From: JAUXEH01 sp965602945
Lineage (GTDB): Bacteria > Acidobacteriota > Aminicenantia > Aminicenantales > Aminicenantaceae
Length of the DNA stretch: 37,394 nucleotides
Assembly: GCA_965602945.1 (NCBI GenBank)
Contig: CBFDBC010000008.1
Span: 1-37,394 of the forward strand
Direction of reading: 5' to 3'
The stretch's first letter is position 1. Each line of letters begins with the position of its first letter. This document shows positions 1 to 7,757 of the stretch, piece by piece. The translations under genes were made by a program, and so were the position numbers. Under the pieces are notes generated by a model. It made no database searches. It worked only from the letters and a program-made list of their open reading frames with translations, and had not been told where the DNA came from.

Positions 1-643
1 CATCATCCGGCCAGACTGCAGGCCGCGGCGCAAACGCGTCGAGGGCCTCGATCAGCTGCTTCAGCCCCTCCCTCGCGTCGTCGGTGTGAATCGGCATGGC
101 CTGCCCGCCGCGGTCGGGCATCGCAGGGTGCCCGCCCAACGTCGGTGTTTCCGGTAGCCGGAGATCCTTGACCAACATGCGCGCGGCCTTGGTCCCGTCC
201 ACGACGAGGATGACATCCCTCTCGGCCTTCCCCTGGATCTCCAGGGCATCGAATCCGGAAAACTTCAGGAAGGGGCCGAAATAGCCGCCCACGTTGCAGT
301 CTATAACCAGATCGGTCATGGGAGATATCGAGACCACCAGGGATTTGCCGCATCCGGAATACTGGGTGATGCCGGCCACGGGTCCGGGCGAGATGACGAT
401 CTCGTTCTCGGGATCGTCCCACCTGGTGCCGGGCTTCGTGCCGTCCCAGAGAAGCCTCAGGCCGAAGCCCTTGCCGCCGATGAACTTCTCCTTCATCTCC
501 TCGCTGACCGGCTTCTCGGAAACGGATTTCTCGCTCAGGTTCACGTAGAGCGTCCGGTTGTTGTAGCCCCGGTCGATCTCGCCCAGGGTATACGCGTATT
601 CCTTCAAAAGTGTGTGTTTGGCCTTCATTCCCTGTACATCCAT
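1..643 (-). CDS. Aldehyde:ferredoxin oxidoreductase (AOR family), N-terminal part, cut by window edge
   Basis: About 214 codons are visible from ATG at 643 before the frame leaves the window. The start follows AAGGAG with 7 nt spacing. The N-terminal AOR domain is recognisable: GGKGFG at residues 56-61, a GPVAG...YSG segment at about 87-97, and GGYFGPFLKFSGFDALEI at about 119-136. In this family that domain binds the bis-pterin tungsten (or molybdenum) cofactor and the enzyme oxidises aldehydes to acids with ferredoxin in the cytoplasm. The cysteines of the 4Fe-4S cluster lie in the C-terminal part outside the window. After about residue 150 the sequence is less like the AORs I remember, so the exact subfamily is open. 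It is divergent from the NTPase gene at 730; mobB lies 3 kb away. Confidence 0.88.
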   Translation of the reverse strand, partial: MDVQGMKAKHTLLKEYAYTLGEIDRGYNNRTLYVNLSEKSVSEKPVSEEMKEKFIGGKGFGLRLLWDGTKPGTRWDDPENEIVISPGPVAGITQYSGCGKSLVVSISPMTDLVIDCNVGGYFGPFLKFSGFDALEIQGKAERDVILVVDGTKAARMLVKDLRLPETPTLGGHPAMPDRGGQAMPIHTDDAREGLKQLIEALDAFAPRPAVWPDD

Positions 644-674
644 ATCAAGACTCCTTGTCATATAAGCGAAATGC

Positions 675-719
675 TGATATCAATGTGTATATCATATCCA
701 GATTGATTTCGAGAATCAA
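675..719. promoter_or_regulatory. Inverted repeats in the AOR/NTPase divergent intergenic region
   Basis: The 86-bp gap between the divergent starts is AT-rich compared with its flanks. It holds TGATAT (675-680) and ATATCA (689-694) as inverted arms 8 nt apart, the 8-bp palindrome TGATATCA (675-682), and TTGATT (703-708) facing AATCAA (714-719) across 5 nt. Such symmetry between divergent starts suggests regulator binding, but no regulator family is assigned. Confidence 0.3.
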
Positions 720-729
720 CGGACTTTTC

Positions 730-1260
730 ATGTATAAGGCGGATGAGGCACGGATATTCGTTCTGACGGGCCCGGTGCATGCCGGGAAGACAACGTTTCT
801 TAGGGATTTTCTCCAGGATGCGGGGAATCAGGGTTTGCGTTCCAACGGCATCCTCAGCCTGGCTGCCTTCCGGGGGGAGGACCGGATCGGCTACGATGCC
901 CACGACCTGAAGAGCGGAGACCTCTGGCCCCTGCTGCGGACGGATGCGGATCCGGGAGGGATCCGGGTGGGGCCATTCGGAATGATCCCCGAGGGGCTGG
1001 AAAGGGCGCAGGACGCCATCCTCGATACCGGCGGCTCCGATCTCACGGTGATCGATGAGATGGGCCCCCTTGAGCTCACAGGCCAGGGATTCCGGCCGAC
1101 ACTCCAGGTCCTTATCGAAAAGCTGCAGCCGACCCTGGTCGTTGTCCGCAGTGAGCTGGTCTCCCGGTTTCAGAAGGCCGTCTATGCCCGGCCCCAAGTC
1201 TTCCGTTTCAACACGGACGGCCTGGCCGCGGACATGCGCTCCCATCTTTTCTCATCATGA
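730..1260 (+). CDS. P-loop NTPase, THEP1/NTPase_1-like (nucleoside-triphosphatase)
   Basis: This is a 176-residue soluble P-loop protein. Walker A is GPVHAGKT at residues 14-21, and a Walker B-like segment reads VIDEMGPLEL, the DE(I/M)G-x-(M/L)EL signature of the THEP1 (NTPase_1) family. Characterised THEP1 proteins hydrolyse nucleoside triphosphates slowly; the physiological role is unclear. I chose ATG at 730 because Walker A then lies near the N-terminus; the frame stays open to 610, but that extension overlaps the AOR start and is not family-like. The ribosome binding site is weak. Divergent placement beside the AOR gene and proximity to mobB suggest a link to Mo/W cofactor handling, which is inference. 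Confidence 0.8.
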   Translation: MYKADEARIFVLTGPVHAGKTTFLRDFLQDAGNQGLRSNGILSLAAFRGEDRIGYDAHDLKSGDLWPLLRTDADPGGIRVGPFGMIPEGLERAQDAILDTGGSDLTVIDEMGPLELTGQGFRPTLQVLIEKLQPTLVVVRSELVSRFQKAVYARPQVFRFNTDGLAADMRSHLFSS

Positions 1261-1273
1261 GGGCGGCAGGTTT

Positions 1274-1302
1274 TTGACGCGGGTTCGTGTTTTTGCTACA
1301 GT
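1274..1302 (+). promoter_or_regulatory. Sigma70-type promoter of the TonB-dependent receptor gene
   Basis: TTGACG (1274-1279) and TACAGT (1297-1302) are separated by exactly 17 nt. Transcription would begin near 1309, giving a leader of about 100 nt before the ATG at 1409. Confidence 0.55.
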
Positions 1303-1317
1303 GTCCAGTTGCTCCGA

Positions 1318-1384
1318 GTCAAAGGCGCTACAGCCCCGCGCCAGGCCCTTTGACCGATAGGGTAAGACGGGAAACGGTCTTGCC
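1318..1384 (+). promoter_or_regulatory. Structured 5' leader (two hairpins) of the TonB receptor mRNA, candidate riboswitch
   Basis: Two strong hairpins lie between the predicted start of transcription and the ribosome binding site. GTCAAAGG (1318-1325) pairs perfectly with CCTTTGAC (1347-1354) around a GCGC/GCGC inner stem. GGTAAGAC (1361-1368) pairs with GTCTTGCC (1377-1384) with one G-U and loop GGGAAACG. The second hairpin ends about 14 nt before AAGGAG. I see neither the cobalamin nor the TPP core consensus, so the ligand, if any, is unknown. Confidence 0.4.
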
Positions 1385-1408
1385 TTCCGTGCTTGAAAAG
1401 GAGAAACC

Positions 1409-3364
1409 ATGAACCATCTCTGTCTGCGAACCCCGGCAAACATCCTCGCCGTCCTGCTATTGACCTGTCTTGTCCTGGGGCCTGTCTCGCTCCCCGCTCA
1501 AAATCGGAAAGACCAGGAAAAGGAGCAGGAAAAGGCCCAACAGAAGGTCAAACTCCCTGTGATCACCGAGGAGATCCTGGTCGTGAGTGAGGTTCCCAAG
1601 GAACGCCCGGTTTCAACCGTGACCATGCTCGATGAGACACACATGGAACGGCTCAAGCCGCTGGACCTGTCGGAGGGCATACGGTATGCCCCGGGCGTCA
1701 GTGTCTCATTCGGCGATAAATCAACCTACACCCTGAAGCTCAGGGGCGTGGACGACAGGCGGATCGCCATGCTGGTGGACGGCGTCCCCTCATACGAACC
1801 CTACTACAGCAGCTTCGACCTGAAGACCTTCACGACTGACGGGATCGACAGCGTCCAGATCACCAAGGGCCCGTCTTCTGTCCTGTACGGCGCGAACACC
1901 CTGGGAGGGATCGTCAACATCGTCACCCAGAGGCCGACCGACCAACCGCGCCTGACCTTCAACGGAGCCTACGGCGAACTCAACACCCGCAGCCTGGGGC
2001 TCAACACGGGCTATCAGGCAAACCGGCTGGGATTCTCGGGAGGCCTGCTCTACCAGGATTCGGACGGATACAACTATAAGGACCAGACTTCCGGGGAAAA
2101 GACCCAGCGCTCCAACACGGATTACCGGAGATTCAATTTCAACGGGAAACTGTACGTCAATCCCACCAACAGGTCGGAGATCCTGTTCAACGTCGGAGCC
2201 TATCTATCGGATTACGGCATGCCGCCCGCTCTCGAGGGCGGGAAGGCCCGGTACTGGAGGTTCAAGAACTGGGACCGCTACACCATCAACGCAGGGGGCT
2301 ACAGCGTTGTGGGGGAACGGTCGCTGGCCCGCTTCCGTGCCTATTACACGCGCTACAACAATACGCTCACCATGTACTCGGGCCCTGAGCTGGAGGAGGT
2401 CCGCTTCGAGAGCACGCACAATAACGCCGTACACGGTTTCTTCGGCATGGCGGATCTCTATCTCAACACCTCCAACCAGCTCAAGGTGAGCTTCGACTAC
2501 AAGGGCGACGACGTCCGCATCCGCGACGACGCGGGAGAGCCGTGGCAGCCGTATGACCAGCTCACCGTTTCTGTGGGGGCGGAAGACCACTGGAGGTTCC
2601 TGGAGGACTGGCAGCTGGTGGCCGGCCTTAGCCTCGATCATCTGGACAAGTTCGAGGGCGAGAGTACCACCAGGCTCAATCCCCTGGTCGGCCTCAAATA
2701 CACGCCTTTTCCATGGCTGGATGTTCATGCCTCCTTTTCGCAGAAATCCCGCTTCCCCTCCATGAGCTCCATGTACTCCTCCGGCTCCGGGAACCCGGAT
2801 CTCTTGAGCGAGTCCGGCACCATCTGGGAGCTGAGCATCACCTACAACCGGGATTTCTACTTCACGGGAACCGCCTTCCTGCAGTATTTTAAGGATCTGA
2901 TCGACAGCGTCCGCCTGCCGGAATTCGACTTCCAGCGCCGCTACTTCAACATCGGCGCGGCCCGCATCCCCGGCTTCGAGCTGCAGGCGCAAAAATCCAT
3001 TCGCTGGGGTGCGGCCACCGTCAACTATACCTTCCTGGATCCCTGGAACGTGAGCGACGACAGGCCGCTCCCGGTGATCTCTCAGCACAACCTCAGCTTC
3101 GAAGGCCGGGTCTATCCGGTCTCCAGCCTCCGCATTTCGCTCTACGGCATCTGGGCCTCGAAGTCATACTGGCTGGATTCAGATGACGAACTGCTGGAGA
3201 TTCCCGCTTATTTCAACCTGGATGCCGTGGCGGCCTACACCTTCAGCAAGTTCGAGATCTTCGCCAAGTTCTCCAACATCTTCGACACCTACATCTACAC
3301 GGAATTCGGATTCCCGTGGCGGGGACGGTATTTCGAGCTGGGATTCAGAGCCGACGTGTTGTAA
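1409..3364 (+). CDS. TonB-dependent outer-membrane receptor
   Basis: This 651-residue protein has a signal peptide (hydrophobic residues about 11-30), a charged linker, a TonB-box-like EEILVV (54-59), and a plug domain of about residues 65-175 with DGVPSYEPYY, ITKGPSSVLYGANTLGGIVNIVT-type motifs. The rest is rich in alternating aromatic/polar strands typical of a 22-stranded barrel. Length fits small-substrate receptors of the BtuB/FecA type. It would import a substrate across the outer membrane using TonB-ExbBD energy, none of which is encoded here. ATG at 1409 follows AAGGAG. The substrate is not readable. The neighbours (AOR, mobB) and the structured leader make a metal oxyanion or cofactor plausible, but a siderophore or cobalamin is equally possible. 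Confidence 0.9.
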   Translation: MNHLCLRTPANILAVLLLTCLVLGPVSLPAQNRKDQEKEQEKAQQKVKLPVITEEILVVSEVPKERPVSTVTMLDETHMERLKPLDLSEGIRYAPGVSVSFGDKSTYTLKLRGVDDRRIAMLVDGVPSYEPYYSSFDLKTFTTDGIDSVQITKGPSSVLYGANTLGGIVNIVTQRPTDQPRLTFNGAYGELNTRSLGLNTGYQANRLGFSGGLLYQDSDGYNYKDQTSGEKTQRSNTDYRRFNFNGKLYVNPTNRSEILFNVGAYLSDYGMPPALEGGKARYWRFKNWDRYTINAGGYSVVGERSLARFRAYYTRYNNTLTMYSGPELEEVRFESTHNNAVHGFFGMADLYLNTSNQLKVSFDYKGDDVRIRDDAGEPWQPYDQLTVSVGAEDHWRFLEDWQLVAGLSLDHLDKFEGESTTRLNPLVGLKYTPFPWLDVHASFSQKSRFPSMSSMYSSGSGNPDLLSESGTIWELSITYNRDFYFTGTAFLQYFKDLIDSVRLPEFDFQRRYFNIGAARIPGFELQAQKSIRWGAATVNYTFLDPWNVSDDRPLPVISQHNLSFEGRVYPVSSLRISLYGIWASKSYWLDSDDELLEIPAYFNLDAVAAYTFSKFEIFAKFSNIFDTYIYTEFGFPWRGRYFELGFRADVL

Positions 3365-3379
3365 TCTGGATAATTCAGT

Positions 3380-3667
3380 CTAGAGTTCCACTTCGATCTT
3401 CCCGTGTGCCGCCGGGATGTCCTCGAGCGATGCCACGATCCCCTGGAGGAGATTTCCGACGAACCGCTGCACAAACGCGTTCATCCGCACGGGCGTTCCG
3501 TGCACTTCCAGTTCGACACCGGCTTCGGAATCCGCCCGAAAAATGACGCCTTGAGGATTTTCCGGAATGTCATCCAGGGAAAGGAGGACACTCTCCACCG
3601 TGTTGCTTATGATGCGGTTGACGAAGGCGTTTATCCGCACCTCCTGCCCATCGACTTTGAGTTTCAT
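3380..3667 (-). CDS. Hypothetical 95-residue protein with tandem internal duplication, coupled to mobB
   Basis: I do not recognise a named family. The protein is two copies of about 34 residues: LKVDGQEVRINAFVNRII... ending SLDDIP, and LEVHGTPVRMNAFVQRFV... ending SLEDIP, joined by a linker of about 17. The shared pattern is a short beta segment, V-R-(I/M)-N-A-F-V, an amphipathic helix, then SL(D/E)DIP. No cysteine, signal peptide or membrane segment is visible, so it is probably cytosolic. It starts at ATG 3667 within the mobB stop (ATGA overlap) after GGAGGAC, so translation is coupled to mobB. It is the last gene of the operon and converges on the TonB receptor gene. Confidence 0.8.
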   Translation of the reverse strand: MKLKVDGQEVRINAFVNRIISNTVESVLLSLDDIPENPQGVIFRADSEAGVELEVHGTPVRMNAFVQRFVGNLLQGIVASLEDIPAAHGKIEVEL

Positions 3668-4152
3668 TTGTCCTCCTCATTCATGATCAAATCGGCGATC
3701 TCCCGGATCTGATCCGGGTGAAAGAACGGTCCTTCGCCGGGCTGGGCCTCTTCAGATATCACAGCCGCAAGCTCGTCAGCTTCCGGCATTAGATTTTCAC
3801 CGGACCCGGGCCTCTGCACGGCGATCTTCCGGATGCCCGGTTCCCGCTTCCCGCCCTCCACCAGTACGATGTCCTGATCCGCAAACAGTTGGGCCGCGAT
3901 CTGTCCCGCGCGCATTCCCGGGGAGGGCCGCTTGAGGACCGCCCACTTCCGGGACGAAAGCAGGGCGACTCCCTCGGCCCCGGCTTCCCAGAACCGGCGG
4001 CTGTCCTTGGTCTCCGGGTCCAGCTCGAATCCGTGGCCGCAGTGCTTGATCACGCCCGTCTTCAATCCCCGCCGGCGGAATTCCGCGACCAACCGGGTGA
4101 TCAAATGGGTCTTGCCGCTATCCGACGGGCCGACAAACGCGACGATCCGCAT
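3664..4152 (-). CDS. mobB: MobB: molybdopterin-guanine dinucleotide biosynthesis adaptor protein
   Basis: This 162-residue P-loop GTPase has Walker A GPSDSGKT at residues 8-15, then L..RLVAEFRRRGLKTGVIKH, with the VIKH..H segment typical of MobB, and a VEGGKREPG motif (family VEGFK). MobB binds GTP and assists MobA in attaching nucleotide to molybdopterin, giving the guanylated cofactor of Mo/W enzymes. ATG at 4152 gives the canonical N-terminus MRIVAFVG; the longer open frame to 4416 overlaps the HD gene and is rejected. It starts 14 nt after the HD gene stop. A neighbouring AOR, which uses a tungsten pterin, offers a plausible client, though classic AORs carry a non-nucleotide cofactor. Confidence 0.9.
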   Translation of the reverse strand: MRIVAFVGPSDSGKTHLITRLVAEFRRRGLKTGVIKHCGHGFELDPETKDSRRFWEAGAEGVALLSSRKWAVLKRPSPGMRAGQIAAQLFADQDIVLVEGGKREPGIRKIAVQRPGSGENLMPEADELAAVISEEAQPGEGPFFHPDQIREIADLIMNEEDK

Positions 4153-4166
4153 GACTCGATATCCCG

Positions 4167-4715
4167 CTACAATCCCAGTTCCTGGTGGATCCCCTGCATG
4201 GCCTTGATACAGATCGTGATGAATTCGTCCAGTTCCATGCCGTCGATGTTTCGAATCTGCTCGATATCTTCCCGCCGGGCACCACGCGCGAAGCTTTTTT
4301 CCTTGTAGCGCCGCATCACGAATCCCAGGTCCACACCTTCGAGCCTGCGGTCGGGGTGCATCAAGGTCGCTGCAATGATCAATCCGGTGAGTGGATCCGC
4401 CGAAAAAATGACCCACTCAATCGGTTTCTCGCACGATATCATCCCGGCATGGGCCTGGATCGCACGGATGATATCCGGATCCAGCCCATAGGGCTCCAGG
4501 ATTTTCAGGGTTTCGTGTGTGTGTGTTTCCGGGCTCTTTTCCGTCACCTCATAATCCAGGTCGTGCAGGATACCTGCCAGGCCCCATTTCTCCTCATCCG
4601 CGCCCAGGCGCTCGGCCATGGCCCGCATACAGGCCTCCACTGCCAGGCAGTGTTTGACCAGGTTCTTGTTCTTGAGATGTTGTTTTACCAGAGATAGAGC
4701 TTCATCCCGTTGCAT
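4167..4715 (-). CDS. HD-domain (HDIG-type) phosphohydrolase
   Basis: This 182-residue protein has the HD signature: an early H (NLVKHCLAVE), the HD pair in ILHDLDYE, histidines in HTHETLKIL and IQAHAG, and a late D in SADPLTGLI. These coordinate a divalent metal in HD hydrolases acting on nucleotides or other phosphate esters; stand-alone HDIG proteins of this length are common and mostly uncharacterised. The start at 4715 follows AAGGAG with 6 nt spacing and lies inside the end of the upstream lipoprotein gene (14-nt overlap), so the two are cotranscribed. The substrate is unknown. Confidence 0.85.
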   Translation of the reverse strand: MQRDEALSLVKQHLKNKNLVKHCLAVEACMRAMAERLGADEEKWGLAGILHDLDYEVTEKSPETHTHETLKILEPYGLDPDIIRAIQAHAGMISCEKPIEWVIFSADPLTGLIIAATLMHPDRRLEGVDLGFVMRRYKEKSFARGARREDIEQIRNIDGMELDEFITICIKAMQGIHQELGL

Positions 4716-6105
4716 TGGAATCTCCTTTTTCTATGAGGAAGGCCATCTCTCCGGAGGCCTCCTCTCTTTCGTCGTTCACCTTCACGCCGATGACATACAA
4801 CCCCGCTTCATCCGGGAACCAGTCCCAGACGTTCTTCTCCGATCGTTCCTGGACGATCCGCCGAGGCTCCCCTGTCTGGACAGGTATGGAAAAATACAGC
4901 CCGAACCGGAGCAGCCGGTAATGGGTCAGAAAGAATTCGTACTCAGGCTGGAAAAAACCGGAGACTTCGACCCTGACCTGGATCTCCTCATTGGGCTTCT
5001 GAGGATCCGGCTTGGAGAAGACCAAGGAGGCCTTGACCTCCTTTTTCAGGAACGAGAGGCGTCCCTTACCGGAGTGGCCGTCGAAATGTGCCAGGACCAG
5101 GTTTGGAGCATGCCAGACCGGGTTGGCACGCAGCTCCAATGCGGCATCGAACCTGCCGCGGTCCTGTCCGGTCTGCGCATCGAAGCAGACAAGCCGGGTC
5201 GTTTGGGAAGCGGCCGTGATGCGTTCATCGATCAGCTCGGGACGGAATCGGCTGCGGGCGGGGACATTGCCCCACCACAGCACGGTACCGCTCTTCCTGG
5301 CAAAACAATAAAGGACATTGTTCCGGCTGATGACATAGACCCGCCGGCGGTCCAGGATGGGGGGGCTCTCGAACCCACCCCCGGTCCGCACCTTCCATTT
5401 GAGTTTGAGGTCGTCCAGCTGCACGCAGTAAAAGAAATGGTCGAACGAACCGAAAAAGAGTTGGCCTGCATCGACCAGGATGCCGCCCCTCACGGCACCA
5501 CCTGCCGCAAAACGCCCGGACAGCCGGCCGTCGGGATCCAGGACATAGACGTATCCATCCTCACAGCCGAATGCGACCCCTCCCGCGAAACACGCCGGCT
5601 CGCACCGGATGCCTTCCTCCGCTTTGAACCGCCAGACCGTCGCACCTGATTCCTTGTCCAGCGCCAGCATCTCTCCCGCGGTGGTGGCCAGATACAGATG
5701 GGCGATCCCTTCCTTCCCCCCCTCATGCAGGGGCTCGGCAATAGGAGCCTTCCACATCAGGTTCCCATCGGCATCGAGGCAGTAGACCGTATGCTCGACA
5801 TCCCAGGCGTAGAGGTGTTCTTCACCGACGCAGATGCGGCTCGCCGCTTCCGCATCCATCCGGAACTCCCACTTCGTCTCCCGTCCCCGGGCATCGATGC
5901 CGTAGACCCGCCCCTCGTGGGTGGTAAAATACAAGCGGTCCCCCCGCAGGCGGAGCGACTCGCGGACCTCTCCACCGATATCGAGCGAATGCGCCTCTGT
6001 AAGCGGGAAGATGATGCCTTCGGGGTAAGGCACGGTCCCGGCTCTAAACAGAGAACAGGCCGGAAGGCAGGCCAGCAGGATCAAGGATATCCAGATTTTT
6101 TTCAT
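4702..6105 (-). CDS. PQQ-like beta-propeller lipoprotein
   Basis: This 467-residue protein has a lipoprotein signal with lipobox LPAC (Cys17), so it is probably anchored in the outer membrane facing the periplasm. At least six propeller blades of the PQQ/BamB-like type follow, each with the pattern (L/V)Y...G.VY.LD..(G)...W: RVYGIDARG, TVYCLDADG, EMLALDKESG, YVYVLDPDG, VLYCFARKSG. The last 120 residues form a separate domain, possibly Ig-like (EIQVRVEVSGF, GLYVIGVKVND). BamB uses such a fold to help barrel insertion, but this one is not close enough to name. First gene of the HD-mobB-95aa operon. Confidence 0.8.
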   Translation of the reverse strand: MKKIWISLILLACLPACSLFRAGTVPYPEGIIFPLTEAHSLDIGGEVRESLRLRGDRLYFTTHEGRVYGIDARGRETKWEFRMDAEAASRICVGEEHLYAWDVEHTVYCLDADGNLMWKAPIAEPLHEGGKEGIAHLYLATTAGEMLALDKESGATVWRFKAEEGIRCEPACFAGGVAFGCEDGYVYVLDPDGRLSGRFAAGGAVRGGILVDAGQLFFGSFDHFFYCVQLDDLKLKWKVRTGGGFESPPILDRRRVYVISRNNVLYCFARKSGTVLWWGNVPARSRFRPELIDERITAASQTTRLVCFDAQTGQDRGRFDAALELRANPVWHAPNLVLAHFDGHSGKGRLSFLKKEVKASLVFSKPDPQKPNEEIQVRVEVSGFFQPEYEFFLTHYRLLRFGLYFSIPVQTGEPRRIVQERSEKNVWDWFPDEAGLYVIGVKVNDEREEASGEMAFLIEKGDSNATG

Positions 6106-6119
6106 TCAGTGTGGGCACC

Positions 6120-6149
6120 ATTTTATCATCATTCGAGCTCCCGCCTCAA
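6120..6149 (-). promoter_or_regulatory. Candidate promoter of the propeller-lipoprotein operon
   Basis: On the minus strand TTGAGG (6144-6149) is followed after 18 nt by TAAAAT (6120-6125). The start of transcription would lie only about 10 nt before the ATG at 6105, which agrees with the lack of a clear ribosome binding site there. Confidence 0.35.
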
Positions 6150-6197
6150 TCTTTACATGCGGAAAACAAGCTGATATCATTCCGTCAGCAGCGATCA

Positions 6198-6368
6198 ATG
6201 ATCAACTACATCCTCCTCTACAAGATCCGCAGGCGGGTGAAAAGGATAATCAAAGACAAGATCGAGGACGAAGAACTGGCAACCACGGAAAAATCCTGCC
6301 TCGGCTGCCTGGCCGACGACATCTCGTGGGAGATCTATTACCTGCTCAAGGAGGACAAGGAAACTTAG
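6198..6368 (+). CDS. Small hypothetical protein with CLGC motif
   Basis: This is a 56-residue basic protein from ATG 6198 (N-terminus MINYILLYKIRRRVKRI), followed by an acidic helix, a CLGC pair and ISWEIYYLLKED. The frame is open to 6111, but that 29-residue extension lacks a start signal and resembles intergenic sequence. The ribosome binding site is weak. A CxxC could bind metal or be redox active, but two cysteines alone are thin evidence. Its stop overlaps the convergent stop of rarA (6365-6368). No family is recognised. Confidence 0.45.
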   Translation: MINYILLYKIRRRVKRIIKDKIEDEELATTEKSCLGCLADDISWEIYYLLKEDKET

Positions 6369-7735
6369 GGTTCCCGGCCCTTTTCCTTATCGTTCTTTTG
6401 TCCCTTCCCGGAAACAGCCCCTGCTTCTGCGGTCCTCAGCCTGGCCTTTCGCCCCTCCCACCAATCCATCCGTTTCTTTATCTCGCGTTCCTGGCCCAGG
6501 TCACCCGGCTGATAAAAGCGTCGTCCCTTGAGACGATCCGGCAGCGTTTCCATGGTGGTCGTACTGTCCGGTACGTCATGGGCATACCGATAGTCGAGCC
6601 CATAGCCCGTGTCCTTCATCAGATCCGTGACCGGGTTGCGCAGGTGCAGGGGGACGGGCTCATGGGGACTCGTTTCCACCTCTTTGAGTACACGGCTGAA
6701 GGCAACATAGGCCCGGTTGCTCTTGGGGGCGGAAGCCAGATAGATGACCGCCTGTCCCAGAGCCAGCTCTCCTTCGGGGGATCCCAAAAAGTCATAGGCG
6801 TCCCGGGCATTCAGGGCCAGGGTCAAGGCCGAGGGATCGGCCAGGCCGATGTCTTCGGAGGCGAACCGGATCAGGCGGCGGACGATGTACTTGGGATCCT
6901 CGCCCGCGGCCAGCATCCTCGCCAGCCAGTACAGGGAGGCATCCACATCGCTGTTACGGAGACTTTTATGGAGGGCGGATATCAGGTTAAAATGTTCTTC
7001 ACCGTTCTTGTCATACAGCAGGACACGCTTCTGGAGGGCTTCCTGCACATCCGAAGACATGATCCTGCCCGCGCCGGCCAGGCCGGCCGCGATCTCCAGG
7101 GAGTTGAGGGCACGACGCGCATCCCCGTTGGCATAGTCGATGATCAGCTGCAGGGCCTCGGGTTCGCCGCGCAAACCTAGTCCTCCCAGGCCCCTCTCAC
7201 CATCCGCCAGCGCCTCTTCCAGGATACGCCGGAGAGTCGATTCGGTCAGGGGGCTGAGCGACAGGACCTTCGTCCGGGAGAGCAGGGGCGCGATCACCTC
7301 GAAGGATGGATTCTCCGTGGTAGACCCGAACAGGATGATGTCTCCCCTCTCCACATAGGGCAGAAAGGCGGCCTGCTGTCCCTTGTGAAATCGGTGGATC
7401 TCATCGATGAAAAGGACCGTGGGCTGCTTGTAAAGACGGCGGTGGTCCTCGGCCTCGGCCATCACGGACTTGATCTCCTTGATGCCGGAAAGCACGGCGG
7501 AGAAAAAAACGCAGGGGAAGTCGAAGTGCCGAGCCAGCAGGAAACCCAGCGTGGTCTTGCCCGATCCGGGAGGGCCCCAGAAGATCAGGGAAACCATCCG
7601 CCCCGATTTGATGAACTGTGAGAGGATCTTCCCCTCACCCATGAGGTGTTCCTGACCATAAAACTGCTCCAGCCGCCGCGGACGCATCCGTTCCGCCAGC
7701 GGTGTGTGCGTTTTCTCCTCTGTTCCGGCAGGCAT
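6365..7735 (-). CDS. rarA: Replication-associated recombination protein A (RarA/MgsA), AAA+ ATPase
   Basis: This 456-residue protein fits the usual RarA length. The N-terminus has PLAERMRPRRLEQFYGQEHL. Walker A is GPPGSGKT (54-61) and Walker B LFIDEIHRF (D111, E112). Sensor 1 lies in FGSTTENPSFEV, and the C-terminal tetramerisation region carries YWLARMLAAGEDP and RRLIRFASEDIGLADP, both hallmarks of the family. RarA acts at stalled replication forks and single-strand/double-strand junctions. The last 60 residues are charged and carry the typical GYGLDYRYAHD-type motif. ATG at 7735 has GGAGAG upstream at a somewhat long spacing. Confidence 0.95.
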   Translation of the reverse strand: MPAGTEEKTHTPLAERMRPRRLEQFYGQEHLMGEGKILSQFIKSGRMVSLIFWGPPGSGKTTLGFLLARHFDFPCVFFSAVLSGIKEIKSVMAEAEDHRRLYKQPTVLFIDEIHRFHKGQQAAFLPYVERGDIILFGSTTENPSFEVIAPLLSRTKVLSLSPLTESTLRRILEEALADGERGLGGLGLRGEPEALQLIIDYANGDARRALNSLEIAAGLAGAGRIMSSDVQEALQKRVLLYDKNGEEHFNLISALHKSLRNSDVDASLYWLARMLAAGEDPKYIVRRLIRFASEDIGLADPSALTLALNARDAYDFLGSPEGELALGQAVIYLASAPKSNRAYVAFSRVLKEVETSPHEPVPLHLRNPVTDLMKDTGYGLDYRYAHDVPDSTTTMETLPDRLKGRRFYQPGDLGQEREIKKRMDWWEGRKARLRTAEAGAVSGKGQKNDKEKGREP

Positions 7736-7757
7736 CTTGAAGGGATCTCTCCGTCAG

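Noticed and set aside
1261..1408. Cobalamin or TPP riboswitch before the TonB receptor
   Set aside because: The core consensus of either class is not present; only generic hairpins are seen.
2204..3088. 294-codon antisense frame within the TonB receptor gene
   Set aside because: Shadow of the receptor reading frame; composition is not protein-like.
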